Assembly (NCBI RefSeq): GCF_018304765.1 | Contig: NZ_CP072643.1 | Span: 868,001 to 932,000, forward strand | Direction: 5' to 3' | Origin: Chloracidobacterium sp. N | GTDB lineage: Bacteria > Acidobacteriota > Blastocatellia > Chloracidobacteriales > Chloracidobacteriaceae | Length of the DNA stretch: 64,000 nucleotides | Shown: positions 26,377 through 36,305 of the stretch, piece after piece | How the letters are laid out: every line of letters begins with the position of its first letter | Position numbering within the stretch: position 1 is the stretch's first letter | Made by a program: the position numbers and the translations under genes | Notes under the pieces: model-generated | What the model was told of the DNA's origin: nothing | The model's database searches: none | The model's input: only the letters and a program-made list of their open reading frames with translations

Positions 26377-29067
26377 TTGTCAGCCGCTCGTCAACGTTTC
26401 ATTGCTGCCATCGGATCCACTCCACACCTTGGTCGCCTGGCTGCGGCCCTGCGCCAGTCCGGCTTTTTGGTTGATCCGCTGCCGGTGCAAACTCCGCACT
26501 GGTGGTTGCAGACGGATGCCATTGTGCTGGATGCACCAGCGGCGGCTGCGCGCCCGCTGCCTGACTGGTGGCAAACAGCCCGCGAACAGCAGGTGCCGTT
26601 GTTGGTCTGTACCGGGCGTCTGGGTGAACCGGAAATAGCCGGTTGGCTGAAAGCCGGGGTGACGGATTGTTTTGATGAGCAGATGCCCTTGCCGCTGGTG
26701 CTGCACCGTATCCAGCAGGCCGTAGAGGCCCGGCGTCAGGCGACCGAGGGCCGGCTACAGTCCGCTTTTCTGGCCAGCCTCTCGGTTTCTGCGCCGGCAC
26801 GCCTGGCCGTGATGGAAAGCGTCGGCGCAGGGTTTGTCTTCCGGTTCATCAACCGCACGTTTGCCGCGGATTTCGGTCGGTCTCCAGAACAACTGATGGG
26901 TCTCCCCCTGGGTGAGTTGGGGCTGACCGAAGCCCAGTTGGCCGATGTGGCTGTCTGGCAGCGGTGGTGCCGTGAAGCCCTGCGATTGGGACGCGCCGTT
27001 TCCTTCGTTCACCAGTCGCTGCGGTCTTCCCGCTGGTTTTCGGCGACGTTCGAGCCGCTGCGTCAGCCGGGTCTGGTCACGGAGGCTGTATCCATCTATG
27101 TCGAAGACATCACCGATCAGCAGGCGGCCAAGCTCCGCTCGGTGGAGAGCGAGGAGCGCTTTTACCGTGTCTTTCAGGTGATTCCGATTGCCACCGCAAT
27201 TCAAACCATCCCTGACGGGCGCTATCTCGATGTCAACGCTGCCTTTACCAAACTGTTTGGCTACAGCCGCACCGAGTTGATTGGCCGTACGGCGCTTGAA
27301 CTGGGATTGTGGGTCAAGCCTGAAGAACGCGAGCGCTACTATCACGAGCTGGAGGCGCACGGCCGGGTTCTGGACTTCCGGGGCAGTTACCGGACACGCG
27401 ACGGGCGGGTTGGGGAAGCCGTGCTCTCGTCCGTGACGCTCGTCATTGGGGACCTGCCATGTCAATTGGCGCTCCTGCAGGATGTGACCGAAGCCGAGCA
27501 CCTGAACGAACGACTGCGCCAGCGGGAGGAGTGGTTTCATGCCATCCTCAATGCGGCCCTGGACGGCATTATCGTCGAGGATGACCAGCGGATCGTCTAT
27601 GCCAATCAGGCCGTGGCGCGCCTCTACGGCGTGGAAACACCGGAGGCCCTTGTTGGGCAGGATTTTTCCGTCATGTGTGCGCCGCATGAGGAAGGCCGGC
27701 TGCGCGACTATACCCAGCGCCGCATGCGGGGAGAAGCCGCTCCGGCTACCTACGAGTTCACGGCCCAGCGTGCTGACGGAACGACAGTGACCCTCGAAAA
27801 CTCGGTTTCCGAGTTTTTTTCCGGCGGCAAAAAGTACCTCATCGCCGTCATGCGCGACGTGGAAGAGCGCAAGCGCCTGCAAGCCACGCTCCAGCAAATC
27901 CACAAAATGGAAGCTGTGGGACGGCTGGCTGGCGGGATTGCCCATGACTTCAACAACCTGCTCAACAGCATCCTTGGGTTTTCGCGGCTGGCCCACCGCA
28001 AGTCCAGCCAGATGAATGATCCGGCTCTCGATGAATACTTCCGGGCCATTGAAGGTTCCGCCGAGCGCGCGGCGCAGTTGGTGTCCAAGCTGCTGGCCTT
28101 TGGCCGTCGGAAAGAAGCCTCGCGGCAGACGGTGAACCTGAATGCCGTGGTTGAGGACAGTCTGTTTTTCGTACGCAGCCTGCTCCCTCCCAACGTCGAG
28201 CTGGTGACGAGCCTTCTGCCGGATTTGCCGCCATTTGATGGCGATCCCGACCAGATTCAGCAGGTCATCATCAACCTGTGCCGCAACGCCTGCGACGCCA
28301 TGCCCGACGGGGGGACGCTGACCTTGGGCACCCGGGCCGATGTCTTCCCCGTGCAACGCGATGGACGTACCCTCAGCGGCCAGCTTGCCGGTCACTGTGT
28401 CTGTCTGACCGTGGCCGACACCGGCGTTGGCATGGACGAAACCACCTGCCAGCACATCTTCGACCCGTTTTTCACAACCAAAGACTTGGGCGATGGGGCC
28501 GGACTTGGCCTCTCAGTCGTTCACGGGATCGTCACGGCGCACGGTGGAACCGTTGGCGTCAAGAGTGTTCCCGGAAAAGGCAGTTGCTTCGAGGTACGGT
28601 TTCCGGCGTTGCGGTCAGGCAGAACCGGCGAGCAGCCGGTGGCGGAAAACCTGCGGCGGACGCCCGGAGGAATCCCTCTCCTGCCGGAAGCCGCAAGGCT
28701 TGTCCTGGTCGTCGAGGATGACAACCTGATTGCCCAGCTCTTTACGGAAATCCTGCACGAAGTCGGCTACGACGTGGTTGTGGCCACGGACGGGCAGCAG
28801 GGTGTCGCCCGCTTCGCCGAACAGCCTGACGCCTTCGAGCTGGTCATTCTTGATGCCCTGCTGCCCAAGCTCGACGGGTTGGGATGCCTTCAGGCCATCC
28901 GCCAGTACAAGCCACAGATTCCGGTACTGGTCGTGAGCGGTTACAGCGAAGAGGTCACCTCGGGCGAGTTGGCAGCCCAGGCCACCATGTTTTTGCAAAA
29001 GCCCTTCACCCCGGAAGTGCTGCTGTCGGCCGTGGCCCGGGCAGTTGGTTCCACCAAGGTCATGTGA
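26377..29067 (+). CDS. PAS-domain hybrid histidine kinase with C-terminal receiver
   Basis: 896 aa from TTG 26377; no ATG occurs in frame nearby. The first 110 residues look like a degenerate receiver. Three PAS-like segments follow (about 135-255, 265-385, 390-510), then a HisKA box with His523 in AGGIAHDFNNLL. The ATPase part has NLCRNACDAM, ADTGVGMDE and GAGLGLSVVHGIV. A C-terminal receiver has phospho-acceptor Asp826 (VILDALLPKLDG). No membrane span is visible, so it is probably a soluble sensor. No partner regulator lies adjacent. Confidence 0.92.
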   Translation: MSAARQRFIAAIGSTPHLGRLAAALRQSGFLVDPLPVQTPHWWLQTDAIVLDAPAAAARPLPDWWQTAREQQVPLLVCTGRLGEPEIAGWLKAGVTDCFDEQMPLPLVLHRIQQAVEARRQATEGRLQSAFLASLSVSAPARLAVMESVGAGFVFRFINRTFAADFGRSPEQLMGLPLGELGLTEAQLADVAVWQRWCREALRLGRAVSFVHQSLRSSRWFSATFEPLRQPGLVTEAVSIYVEDITDQQAAKLRSVESEERFYRVFQVIPIATAIQTIPDGRYLDVNAAFTKLFGYSRTELIGRTALELGLWVKPEERERYYHELEAHGRVLDFRGSYRTRDGRVGEAVLSSVTLVIGDLPCQLALLQDVTEAEHLNERLRQREEWFHAILNAALDGIIVEDDQRIVYANQAVARLYGVETPEALVGQDFSVMCAPHEEGRLRDYTQRRMRGEAAPATYEFTAQRADGTTVTLENSVSEFFSGGKKYLIAVMRDVEERKRLQATLQQIHKMEAVGRLAGGIAHDFNNLLNSILGFSRLAHRKSSQMNDPALDEYFRAIEGSAERAAQLVSKLLAFGRRKEASRQTVNLNAVVEDSLFFVRSLLPPNVELVTSLLPDLPPFDGDPDQIQQVIINLCRNACDAMPDGGTLTLGTRADVFPVQRDGRTLSGQLAGHCVCLTVADTGVGMDETTCQHIFDPFFTTKDLGDGAGLGLSVVHGIVTAHGGTVGVKSVPGKGSCFEVRFPALRSGRTGEQPVAENLRRTPGGIPLLPEAARLVLVVEDDNLIAQLFTEILHEVGYDVVVATDGQQGVARFAEQPDAFELVILDALLPKLDGLGCLQAIRQYKPQIPVLVVSGYSEEVTSGELAAQATMFLQKPFTPEVLLSAVARAVGSTKVM

Positions 29068-29186
29068 CCTGCCTGCCTCCTGCGAAGTTGCGTGGTCAGT
29101 CGGTTGCCGGGGCGTGTATAGATGTGTACAGCCTGGTCAGCGGCTTTGCCCCTAGCCTGACTGGGGCCGAAAGCCGATGCTGTGCT

Positions 29187-29214
29187 GCCAAAAGCTACAG
29201 GCCAAAAGCTACAG
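29187..29214. repeat. 14-bp tandem duplication
   Basis: GCCAAAAGCTACAG occurs twice in direct succession just upstream of the small gene at 29235. Confidence 0.8.
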
Positions 29215-29234
29215 GTTTGTGAGGTCTTACACCA

Positions 29235-29540
29235 ATGGCTGAAGAAATTCCCTCCCGGCTGTCACCCTACCGCAGTTCATCGGATATTCCCGAAGGACGC
29301 AAGTTGTCGCGCAACTTTTATGCAGCGCGGGTTACTTCCCCGCCAGTCATGAATACAACCCCACCGGCGCCAGCCGGTGGCTTTGGAAGTGAAATCCCAC
29401 GGGGGCGAAAACTTCCGGCCGGTTTTTACGCCAGCCGCCGCACTTCCGCCTTTCAGCCGGAGCAGTACACCAAGCCCATCCCACGGAAAACGCCACGGAT
29501 TACAGGCCGGCCCACGACGGATTGGTACGATCCACGGTAG
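29235..29540 (+). CDS. Small hypothetical protein with an internal duplication
   Basis: 101 aa, basic and Pro/Arg-rich, with no signal peptide or transmembrane segment. Two related segments, DIPEGRKLSRNFYAAR and EIPRGRKLPAGFYASR, are about 35 residues apart. This duplicated RKL-x3-FYA-R pattern supports real coding. No known family recognised; it looks intrinsically disordered. Convergent with kdsB, 18 bp away. Confidence 0.55.
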   Translation: MAEEIPSRLSPYRSSSDIPEGRKLSRNFYAARVTSPPVMNTTPPAPAGGFGSEIPRGRKLPAGFYASRRTSAFQPEQYTKPIPRKTPRITGRPTTDWYDPR

Positions 29541-29558
29541 CCCCGGCCGTTTCCGGCT

Positions 29559-30311
29559 TTACTCCGGCAACGCGCTGCTTTCCAGCCTGGCCAGCCATTG
29601 GCGGACACGCACGACATCGTCGGGGGTGTCCACGCCAATGGCGCGGTGTTTTGTCTCCACGACGCGAATCCGCAGGCCATGGGTCAGCGCGCGGAGTTGT
29701 TCCAGTCCTTCGGCCAGTTCGAGTGGTGCTGGCGGAAGCGCCGTCAGGTGCAGCAGTGCCCGGCGGCGGTAAACGTACAGCCCCGTGTGCTTCCGCCACA
29801 GGGTCCGGGCGATGTCCGGCTGGCGTGGATAGGGAATCGGGGCGCGTGAAAAATAGAGCGCGTTACCCTGGGCATCACACACCACCTTGACCACATGGGG
29901 ATTTTCGGCATCTGCCGCCTCCAGCGGCTCGCAAGTCGTTGCCATGGGCAGGTCCGGCTCGGACTGCATCGGGAGCATGGCTGCCGTGATGGTTTCGGGT
30001 GCGATGAGCGGTTCATCGCCCTGGACGTTGACGATGATTTCAGCATCGAGTGTCGCGGCCACCTCGGCAATGCGGTCAGTGCCGCTGGGATGGTCGGCGC
30101 GGGTCATCCGGGCTTCACCCCCAAACTGCGCAACGGCATCCGCAATCCGGGGGTCGTCGGTAGCGACGATGACCCGTTCAATCTCCGGCACCTGCCGAAC
30201 CCGGGCATAGACGCGCTGAATCATCGGCTGCCCAGCGAGGTCAATGAGCGGCTTGCCGGGCAGGCGCGTGGCGTCGTAGCGGGCGGGGATGATGGCCACC
30301 GTTGACGGCAA
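29559..30311 (-). CDS. kdsB: 3-deoxy-manno-octulosonate cytidylyltransferase
   Basis: 250 aa. CMP-Kdo synthetase motifs: IIPARYDATRLPGKPL at the N-terminus, ATDDPRIA, HPSGTDRIAEV, NVQGDEPLI and YFSRAPIPY. It activates Kdo for lipid A-Kdo assembly in the cytosol. The start is TTG at 30311 with GGAG eight bases upstream; no nearby ATG keeps the family N-terminus. It follows the permease gene by 21 bp on the same strand. Confidence 0.96.
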   Translation of the reverse strand: MPSTVAIIPARYDATRLPGKPLIDLAGQPMIQRVYARVRQVPEIERVIVATDDPRIADAVAQFGGEARMTRADHPSGTDRIAEVAATLDAEIIVNVQGDEPLIAPETITAAMLPMQSEPDLPMATTCEPLEAADAENPHVVKVVCDAQGNALYFSRAPIPYPRQPDIARTLWRKHTGLYVYRRRALLHLTALPPAPLELAEGLEQLRALTHGLRIRVVETKHRAIGVDTPDDVVRVRQWLARLESSALPE

Positions 30312-30332
30312 GGCGTTGACTCCGTTTTCGTC

Positions 30333-31247
30333 CTAAACTTTTTCCGGGGCCGTCGTGCCGAGCAGACCCGTGGGGCGTACGAGCAGCACCGTGACCAGAA
30401 TGGCAAAGGCCACGGCGTCCTTGTAGGGATTGAGCGCCGCCGGCAGGTAGCCGGTGGCCATCGTTTCCGCCAGTCCGATAATGACGCCGCCCAGCACCGC
30501 GCCGGTGACGTTGCCAATGCCTCCCAGAACCGCCGCAATGAACGCCTTGAGTCCCGTCGTGATGCCAATCAGCGGGTCGAACTTCGGATAACGCAGGGCC
30601 ACGAGAATGCCGGCCGCCGCCGCCAGCGCCGAGCCAAGGGCAAAGGTCAGGGCAATGATGCGGTTGGTGTCAATGCCCATCAGCCTGGCCGTGTCCAGGT
30701 CATGGGCCACAGCGCGCATGGCGCGTCCGAAAGCCGTCCGGTGGACGAGCTGGTGCAGCCCCACCGTCAGCAGCAGCGATGCGCCCAGAATGGCCAGGTC
30801 GGGAGTGGTGATCCGGGCCGCGCCATAGACCGGAAACTGTCCGGGTGGAAGCAGTTGCGGGAAAAACCTGGGGTTGGCGCCAAAGACAATCTGCCCCAGG
30901 TTTTCCAGAAACAGCGATACGCCAATCGCCGTGATGAGCGCCGTCAGGCGGGAAGCCTGGCGAATCGGACGGTAGGCCAGCCGCTCAATGGCCAGCCCAA
31001 CCACGGCGCACAGCAACATCGCCACCAGCAAAACCACGGCTGCCTGCAACCATGACGGGTTGACTTCGGAAAAGCCCAGCCGCAGCGCCGTGTAGTAGCC
31101 GGCGAACGTCCCCAGCATGTACACGTCTCCATGGGCAAAGTTGATGAGCCGCAGCACGCCATAGACCATCGTGTAGCCCAAGGCAATGAGCGCGTAAATG
31201 CTGCCGAGCGCCAGCCCGTTGATGAGTTGTTGGAGGAAGGTTTCCAT
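30333..31247 (-). CDS. livH: Branched-chain amino-acid ABC transporter permease, LivH type
   Basis: 304 aa, hydrophobic throughout with about eight membrane spans. The start METFLQQLINGLALGSIYAL and the segments GYTMVYGVLRLINFAHGD and AAVLGGIGNVTGAVLGG are diagnostic of LivH. It forms the inner-membrane channel with LivM. No LivM, LivG, LivF or binding protein is in the window, so the partners must be elsewhere or on the far side of a rearrangement. Confidence 0.92.
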   Translation of the reverse strand: METFLQQLINGLALGSIYALIALGYTMVYGVLRLINFAHGDVYMLGTFAGYYTALRLGFSEVNPSWLQAAVVLLVAMLLCAVVGLAIERLAYRPIRQASRLTALITAIGVSLFLENLGQIVFGANPRFFPQLLPPGQFPVYGAARITTPDLAILGASLLLTVGLHQLVHRTAFGRAMRAVAHDLDTARLMGIDTNRIIALTFALGSALAAAAGILVALRYPKFDPLIGITTGLKAFIAAVLGGIGNVTGAVLGGVIIGLAETMATGYLPAALNPYKDAVAFAILVTVLLVRPTGLLGTTAPEKV

Positions 31248-31378
31248 ACGGCAGAGCAGGTTGGTTTTGGTGGGATAAACCGCTTCAATGCGGCCCGTCT
31301 GTCATCCGGCAGCACACACCCCGGCCGGAAACAGCCCCGGCTGTTTTCCACGCCGTGGCCGCAAGGAGCCGTTCGCCT

Positions 31379-32860
31379 TTGTCACGCACGCTTGAAACGC
31401 TGGTCTTCGACAATACATACACCACCTTGCCGGAAGACTACTACAGCCGGGTGGCACCGACGCCGCTGCGTAGCGCCCGTCTGGTGGCCTTCAACCCGGA
31501 AGCCGCCGCCCTGCTGGACCTGGACCCTTCCGAGGCGGCCCGCCCGGACTTTGTGGCGTACTTCAACGGCGAAAAAGCACTGCCCGGCGCCGAGCCGCTG
31601 GCGGCGCTCTATGCCGGCCACCAATTCGGCGTGTATGTGCCGCAGCTTGGCGACGGCCGCGCTCTTCTGCTGGGTGAAGTACGGAATGTGCGCGGCGAGA
31701 AGTGGGACCTGCAACTCAAGGGCAGCGGCCGTACGCCCTATTCCCGCATGGGCGACGGCCGCGCCGTCCTGCGCTCGACGATTCGGGAGTATCTCGGTAG
31801 CGAAGCCATGCACGCGCTTGGCATCCCCACGACGCGCGCCCTCTGCGTCATCGGCAGCGACGAGCCGGTGTACCGGGAAACGGTTGAGCAGGGGGCGCTG
31901 CTGGTGCGGCTGGCCCCGACGCACGTGCGGTTTGGTTCGTTCGAGGTGTTTTTCCATCGCCGTCGCCTGGCGGATGTGGCGCGTCTGGCCGATTACGTCA
32001 TCGGGCAGTTTTTCCCGGAACTTCAGGGGCTCGGTGAAGAAGACCGCTTTGCCGCCTTCCTGCAGGAAGTCGTAAACCGGACGGCGCGGCTGGTTGCCCA
32101 GTGGCAGGCTGTCGGGTTTGCCCACGGCGTACTCAACACCGACAACATGTCCATTCTGGGCCTGACGCTCGATTACGGCCCCTTTGGTTTTCTGGACGAC
32201 TACGACCCGCAGTTCATCTGCAACCATTCGGATGTCACCGGGCGGTATGCCTTCAACCAGCAGCCGGGCATTGCCCTGTGGAATCTGCGCTGTCTGGCGC
32301 AGACCTTCCTGACCTGGGTGCCGCGCGAGCGGCTGGTGGACAGCCTCAACGCTTTTCGGGACGTGTTTTTTGACGAGTATGAGCGGCTGATGTTCGCCAA
32401 ACTGGGGTTGCGCCACCCGCAACCCGGAGATGCCGAACTGCTGGCCGACTGGCTCGAACTGCTGGCGCAGAACCGGGCCGATTACACCCTCGCGTTCCGG
32501 CGATTGTCGGAAACCGTCCCGGAAGACCCGGTACATCCCGCGAATGCACGCCTGCAGGACCTGTTTGTGGATCGGGAGGCCGTGGCTGCCTGGCTGGCAA
32601 AATACGGCCTGCGGCTGGCTCAGGAAGGCGTGCCGTCGCCGGAGCGCCAGGCGCGCATGCGCAGCGTCAATCCGAAGTACGTCCTGCGCAACTACCTGGC
32701 CCAGATCGCCATTGAACGCGCCGGGGAAGGGGACTTCTCCGAACTCGAGCGGCTGCTGACCGTCCTGCGACAGCCCTATGCCGAGCAGCCGGAGGCGGCC
32801 CGGTATGCCGAACCGCCGCCGGACTGGGGGCGTCGCCTCGAAATAAGCTGTTCTTCCTGA
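31379..32860 (+). CDS. selO: Protein adenylyltransferase SelO (YdiU)
   Basis: 493 aa from TTG 31379, which has AGGAG ten bases upstream; GTG 31355 would add eight residues. SelO pseudokinase signatures: LFDN-type start (LVFDNTYTTLPEDYY), YAGHQFGVYVPQLGDGRA, LQLKGSGRTPYSR, GVLNTDNMSILGLTLDYGPF, and the conserved C-terminal LEISCSS. SelO transfers AMP to protein hydroxyls during redox stress. Full length and uninterrupted. Confidence 0.94.
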   Translation: MSRTLETLVFDNTYTTLPEDYYSRVAPTPLRSARLVAFNPEAAALLDLDPSEAARPDFVAYFNGEKALPGAEPLAALYAGHQFGVYVPQLGDGRALLLGEVRNVRGEKWDLQLKGSGRTPYSRMGDGRAVLRSTIREYLGSEAMHALGIPTTRALCVIGSDEPVYRETVEQGALLVRLAPTHVRFGSFEVFFHRRRLADVARLADYVIGQFFPELQGLGEEDRFAAFLQEVVNRTARLVAQWQAVGFAHGVLNTDNMSILGLTLDYGPFGFLDDYDPQFICNHSDVTGRYAFNQQPGIALWNLRCLAQTFLTWVPRERLVDSLNAFRDVFFDEYERLMFAKLGLRHPQPGDAELLADWLELLAQNRADYTLAFRRLSETVPEDPVHPANARLQDLFVDREAVAAWLAKYGLRLAQEGVPSPERQARMRSVNPKYVLRNYLAQIAIERAGEGDFSELERLLTVLRQPYAEQPEAARYAEPPPDWGRRLEISCSS

Positions 32861-33007
32861 AGATGTTTCGGGGCTGCCGGCAGGCTCCGCAGACCACATC
32901 CGGGCTGGACATTCCACCGGGCATCATAGACAATCCGGCTGGAATGTTCTGACAAGGCATAGCGCACCAACCAGGTCAAAGCCCGGAAAGAGAGGAGTCT
33001 GGTTCGC

Positions 33008-34579
33008 ATGCTGACGTATGCCGCGGTTTTCTGCGCGTCCTTGGTGGCGGCTTTTCTTCTGACGCCGCTGATTCGCAACTGGGCGCGCCGCTGGGAATCG
33101 CTCGTGGATACGCCATCGGCGGCACGCCACGTCCACACCCTGCCCATTCCGCGCGTCGGCGGCATTGCCATTTTTCTGGCTTTTCTGGTGGGAGTGACCA
33201 CAGCGTTCGGATTTGAGGCCGGCGGACAGCTCAGCGGCACAGTGGCTCTGTCGGCCAAGTTCCTGTTGCCCACGCTGGCAATGTTCATCCTGGGTCTGGT
33301 GGATGACATCCGGCGGTTACGGGCCGGCGTCAAGTTTGTCATCGAGGTTCTCATTGCCACCTGGTTTCACTTTACGGTTCAGGGCATCACGAGTCTGCCC
33401 AATCCCCTGACCGGCACGACCATCGAGCTTGGTATCTGGGGGCTGCCGATCACGGTGCTGTGGCTGGTCGGCATCAGCAATGCCTTCAACCTCATTGACG
33501 GTGTGGATGGGTTGTCGGCCGGCGCAGCGCTGTTTTCGACGCTTACTCTGGCTTACGTGGCGGCGGCCAACGGCAATGTGCCACTGGCGCTGCTGCTGTG
33601 CGCGCTGGCCGGCGGTACAGCCGGTTTTCTGAAGTACAACTTCAATCCGGCGACGGTGTTTATGGGTGACTGCGGCAGCCTGTTCATTGGCTTCACGCTG
33701 GCCGGGCTGGCGCTGCTGTATGCGCAGAAATCCGCCACCACCGTGACCGTGGCCATTCCACTGCTGGCCTTCGGGCTGCCCATCATGGAAACGGCGCTCT
33801 CCATCGGGCGGCGGTTCCTGGCCGGCAAGCCCATTTTTGAAGCCGACCGCCGGCACATGCACCATCGGTTGCTGGCGCAGGGCTATTCACACCGCACGAC
33901 GACCATCTTTCTGTACGGCCTGTCCGCCTTCTTTGCGCTCATGAGTCTGCTGGCGTACAACTCGCCCAACCGCCTGCTGGGGTTGATTCTGCTGACGCTG
34001 GGCATTGTCATCTGGATTGCTGTGCAGCACTTCGGCTACCACGAGTTTGGTGAAATCGGGCGGGTTATCCAGCGGTCGCTCAACCAGCGGAGCGTCATTG
34101 CCAACAACATCCGCATTCACGAACTGACCGAGTCTCTGCTGGGTTCAGAGAGCTTCGAGGCGTTTTACACCCACCTGAGCAAATGCTTCGAGGCGACCGA
34201 TTTCACCCAGGTCGAAATTCACCTGCCGCTCAAGTATGCCTGGCACGTCCAGGAACACCCCGGCTTTCGGTTTGCCCGCCGGGGGGCGCTGGTCATTGCC
34301 ACCTGGACGGCGGCCACAGCCACCGAGGAGGAGGATTGTCCCGTTGTGAAGCTGGTGATTCCCCTGCGGTTTGAAGATGGTCAGTCGGGATGCCTCGAAC
34401 TCCACCGTTCCCCCGAACGTCCCCTGCTGTTTGATGTCAACCTTCTCTTTGGCAAGTTGCGGCGGGTCATCGAGCAAACTGTCTCCCGGTTGCCGGTCGA
34501 GGCTCCCGATCCCCGGCGGCTGCACGAGAGTTTCTTTGACTCCGGCAGCACCTTGCTTCCCAAAATAACACGTCCGTGA
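33008..34579 (+). CDS. WecA/TagO-type undecaprenyl-phosphate sugar-1-phosphate transferase with C-terminal extension
   Basis: 523 aa. The first 340 residues are a polytopic transferase with about 10-11 spans: RHVHTLPIPRVGGIAIF, GLVDDIRRL (the DD motif), NAFNLIDGVDGLS, FMGDCGSLFIGF and ADRRHMHHRL. It transfers a sugar phosphate to undecaprenyl phosphate at the inner membrane, starting a glycan. A soluble tail of about 180 residues (VIQRSLNQRSVI onward) is absent from ordinary WecA proteins; I do not recognise it. The ribosome site GAGAGGAG precedes the ATG. The stop overlaps the malQ start (GTGA). Confidence 0.88.
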   Translation: MLTYAAVFCASLVAAFLLTPLIRNWARRWESLVDTPSAARHVHTLPIPRVGGIAIFLAFLVGVTTAFGFEAGGQLSGTVALSAKFLLPTLAMFILGLVDDIRRLRAGVKFVIEVLIATWFHFTVQGITSLPNPLTGTTIELGIWGLPITVLWLVGISNAFNLIDGVDGLSAGAALFSTLTLAYVAAANGNVPLALLLCALAGGTAGFLKYNFNPATVFMGDCGSLFIGFTLAGLALLYAQKSATTVTVAIPLLAFGLPIMETALSIGRRFLAGKPIFEADRRHMHHRLLAQGYSHRTTTIFLYGLSAFFALMSLLAYNSPNRLLGLILLTLGIVIWIAVQHFGYHEFGEIGRVIQRSLNQRSVIANNIRIHELTESLLGSESFEAFYTHLSKCFEATDFTQVEIHLPLKYAWHVQEHPGFRFARRGALVIATWTAATATEEEDCPVVKLVIPLRFEDGQSGCLELHRSPERPLLFDVNLLFGKLRRVIEQTVSRLPVEAPDPRRLHESFFDSGSTLLPKITRP

Positions 34580-36129
34580 CAACCTACCGGTGGCCGCGCG
34601 CCTGCGGCCTGTTGCTGCACCCCACCTCGTTACCCGGACCGGACGGCATTGGCACACTGGACGGGCACCTCGAACAATGGCTCGACTTTCTTGCGGCCGC
34701 CGGGCAAACCTACTGGCAAATCCTGCCGCTGGTGCCCACCGGCTACGGCGACTCGCCTTACGCCGGCCTGTCGGCCTTTGCCGGGAACCCACTGCTGATT
34801 CCATCGGAGACCCTGGTTGAACTGGGTCTCGTCGCGCGCCAACGGCTGCACGAACGTCCGCCTTTCTCCGAACAATCTGTGGACTACGGCGCGGTCATCA
34901 CCTGGAAGCAGAGGCTTCTGGCGGAAGCCTTTGAGCGTTTCGTGGCGGCCGCCCCGGATGCCTGGCGGGCCGATTTCGAGGCGTTTTGCGCGGCCGAAGC
35001 CGACTGGCTGACCGATTATGCGCTTTTCCGGGCGCTCAAGGATGCCCACGGCGGCCGCGCATGGCATACGTGGCCGCCGGAGTTGCGCGACCGGAAGCCA
35101 GCGGCGCTGGAAGCCGCCCGGCGCAACCTGAGTGCGGCCGTGGCCTCGCACCAGTTTCAGCAGTGGCTTTTCTTCCGCCAGTGGCAGCGTACCCGTGAAG
35201 CCTGTCACCGCCGTGGCATCCGCATCATCGGCGACGCGCCAATTTTTGTCGCCTACGACTCGGCGGATGTCTGGGCCAACCGGGAACTGTTCAAGCTCGA
35301 TGCCGAGGGGCGGCCCACGCATGTCGCCGGCGTACCGCCGGACTACTTCAGTGCCACGGGACAGCTCTGGGGCAATCCCCTCTACCGGTGGCAGCGCATG
35401 GCGGACGATGGTTTTGGCTGGTGGCTGGCCCGGATGCGCCATCTGTTCCGGCTCGTGGATGTCGTGCGGCTGGATCACTTCCGTGGTTTTGCTGCCTGCT
35501 GGACCATTCCGGCCGACGCGCCGACGGCGGCTACCGGCAGGTGGGTCAAAACACCCGGACGCAAGCTGTTTACGGCAATGAGACGCGCGTTTGGCGTCCT
35601 GCCCATCATTGCCGAAGACCTGGGTGTGATTACCCCGGATGTCGTGGCGCTGCGCGATGCCTTCGGTTTTCCCGGCATGCGGGTGTTGCAGTTTGCCTTT
35701 GGCGGCGATCCCAACAATCAGGACCTGCCGCATAACTACGTTCCCAATGCCGTGGTTTATACCGGAACGCACGACAACGACACGACGGTTGGCTGGTATG
35801 CCAGTCGTCCAGGCGTCGGTTCGACGCGCGACGCCGAAGGGATTGAGCGGGAACGGGCTTTCTGTCGGGCGTATCTCAACACCAATGGCGCTGAGATTCA
35901 CTGGGATTTCATCCGGGCGGCTTACGCCAGTGTGGCCCATACGGCGATTGTTCCGATGCAGGATGTCCTGGGGCTGGGGAGTGAAGGGCGCATGAACCTG
36001 CCAGCCAGTGAACGCGGCAACTGGTCCTGGCGCTGCCGGCGGGAGGACTTCACGGCATCAGCGGCCAAACGCCTGCGCGAGCTGGCCTCCCTGTACGGCC
36101 GGTTGCCCGGTTCATCCGTCTCGGATTGA
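34576..36129 (+). CDS. malQ: 4-alpha-glucanotransferase (amylomaltase)
   Basis: 517 aa, GH77. Motifs: LLHPTSLPGPDGIGTL at the N-terminus, RIIGDAPIFVAYDSADVWAN, VVRLDHFRGFAACW (nucleophile Asp), IAEDLGVITPDV (acid/base Glu) and YTGTHDNDTTVGW. It rearranges alpha-1,4 glucans in glycogen or maltodextrin metabolism in the cytosol. GTG start, translationally coupled to the upstream transferase by GTGA. Confidence 0.95.
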   Translation: MTTYRWPRACGLLLHPTSLPGPDGIGTLDGHLEQWLDFLAAAGQTYWQILPLVPTGYGDSPYAGLSAFAGNPLLIPSETLVELGLVARQRLHERPPFSEQSVDYGAVITWKQRLLAEAFERFVAAAPDAWRADFEAFCAAEADWLTDYALFRALKDAHGGRAWHTWPPELRDRKPAALEAARRNLSAAVASHQFQQWLFFRQWQRTREACHRRGIRIIGDAPIFVAYDSADVWANRELFKLDAEGRPTHVAGVPPDYFSATGQLWGNPLYRWQRMADDGFGWWLARMRHLFRLVDVVRLDHFRGFAACWTIPADAPTAATGRWVKTPGRKLFTAMRRAFGVLPIIAEDLGVITPDVVALRDAFGFPGMRVLQFAFGGDPNNQDLPHNYVPNAVVYTGTHDNDTTVGWYASRPGVGSTRDAEGIERERAFCRAYLNTNGAEIHWDFIRAAYASVAHTAIVPMQDVLGLGSEGRMNLPASERGNWSWRCRREDFTASAAKRLRELASLYGRLPGSSVSD

Positions 36130-36305
36130 CGTGCCGGACGGCCGTGGCGGTTTTCCCGATGACGCCCGGCCCTGGTCGGTACGTTGGGCGCGGCACTGTG
36201 CTGAAAAAAAGCGGAAAATCTGCGGACATGATGCGCTATTGTGGCCCAAATCACCTGGCTGGCCATTCATCCGGGAATGGCCGCCGCGCTCCGAGGTAAT
36301 GCGGT

